Positions 5,123 through 5,328 of a DNA stretch of 5,328 nt are shown piece after piece. A program made the position numbers and the translations under genes. The notes beneath the pieces were generated by a model that was not told where the DNA came from, made no database searches, and saw only the letters and a list, made by a program, of their open reading frames with translations. Within the stretch, counting starts at the first letter, position 1; every line of letters starts with the position of its first letter. This stretch comes from Dehalococcoidales bacterium (GTDB taxonomy: Bacteria; Chloroflexota; Dehalococcoidia; Dehalococcoidales; DAOVUZ01): NCBI GenBank assembly GCA_030632305.1, contig DAOVUZ010000055.1, positions 1-5,328 on the forward strand. The letters run 5' to 3'.

Positions 5123-5328
5123 TTTTGCAACCCACCCCCTGTATCCCCCTGCGGAACAGATAATCCGACCCATATTATACCATTCCTGACTGAGTTGGAC
5201 ATACAACCGGGACAGAAGTAATCTAATACGGGCTTTGTTGAGTTTTCCTGATCCAATGGATGCAGGCTCCCTCGACTAACATTCACTCATTTTGTGACTT
5301 TTGTTTCAATGAAAAGAAGACCTTTACA
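5123..5328. other. Region after trpS without a recognisable gene
   Basis: These 206 bp hold no reading frame with a ribosome binding site or recognisable family on either strand. Visible structure includes CCCCCTG repeated at 5135-5141 and 5145-5151 (10-bp period, G-rich on the - strand) and TTATCTG (5115-5121, overlapping the trpS stop) pairing with CAGATAA (5157-5163) around a 35-base loop. Short A-centred palindromes lie at 5251-5261 and 5304-5314. No standard terminator for trpS is visible, so its transcript may end beyond the window or by another mechanism. Confidence 0.6.
5174..5202 (-). promoter_or_regulatory. Promoter-like site on the - strand, pointing into the end of trpS
   Basis: On the - strand a perfect TATAAT (5179 to 5174) is preceded by TGG, the same TGGTATAAT found before the DUF3467 gene. 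At 17-bp spacing the -35 is ATGTCC (5202 to 5197), only three of six matches. Transcription would start near 5167 and run antisense into trpS. No convincing gene follows on that strand within the window. Confidence 0.35.

Noticed and set aside
5009..5286. Two - strand frames of 65 and 76 codons across the trpS end and the following gap.
   Set aside because: They overlap each other and trpS, lack ribosome binding sites and resemble no family. The antisense promoter-like site lies inside both frames rather than before them.
5303..5328. GTTTCAAT near the window end, resembling the end of some CRISPR repeats.
   Set aside because: There is only one copy, no spacer periodicity, and the bases belong to a short A-centred palindrome.

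Overview
The window looks like a stretch of bacterial core genome, with all protein genes on the + strand in the order recG (5' end outside the window) – argS – DUF3467-type small protein – trpS, followed by about 200 bp without a convincing gene. Base composition is near 50% GC and even across the genes. I see no transposase, integrase, phage gene, CRISPR array, tRNA or rRNA. The style of the RecG, ArgRS and DUF3467 proteins, the strong Shine-Dalgarno sites and the TGGTATAAT-type promoters suggest an anaerobic member of the Chloroflexota, perhaps Dehalococcoidia. This taxonomic guess comes from remembered family resemblance only and is moderate at best.

Layout. Positions 1-1635 hold the C-terminal two thirds of the RecG branched-DNA helicase. 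Positions 1636-1740 are a gap with an imperfect 11-position hairpin and a distantly placed AGGAGG before argS. Positions 1741-3399 are a complete arginyl-tRNA synthetase. Positions 3400-3553 hold the best promoter in the window (TTGAGG, 17 bp, extended -10 TGGTATAAT) and a strong ribosome binding site for the DUF3467 gene (3554-3871). The end of that gene contains a perfect 12-bp palindrome. Positions 3872-4147 are a structured interval with an 8-bp stem, an intrinsic terminator (3991-4024), a weaker promoter and the trpS ribosome binding site. Positions 4148-5122 are trpS, whose product carries a four-cysteine pattern like the [4Fe-4S] site of Thermotoga maritima TrpRS. Positions 5123-5328 hold a TGGTATAAT promoter-like site on the - strand and C-rich tandem repeats.

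How the genes fit together. Two aminoacyl-tRNA synthetases supply Arg-tRNA and Trp-tRNA for translation, and RecG rescues stalled replication forks. The role of the DUF3467 protein is unknown. Gap sizes and the terminator suggest at least three transcription units: recG with or without argS, the DUF3467 gene, and trpS. Nothing here forms an obvious new multi-gene system. The points most worth a second look are the predicted iron-sulfur TrpRS, the coding-region palindrome in the DUF3467 gene, the structured RNA interval between that gene and trpS, and the antisense promoter-like site beyond trpS.
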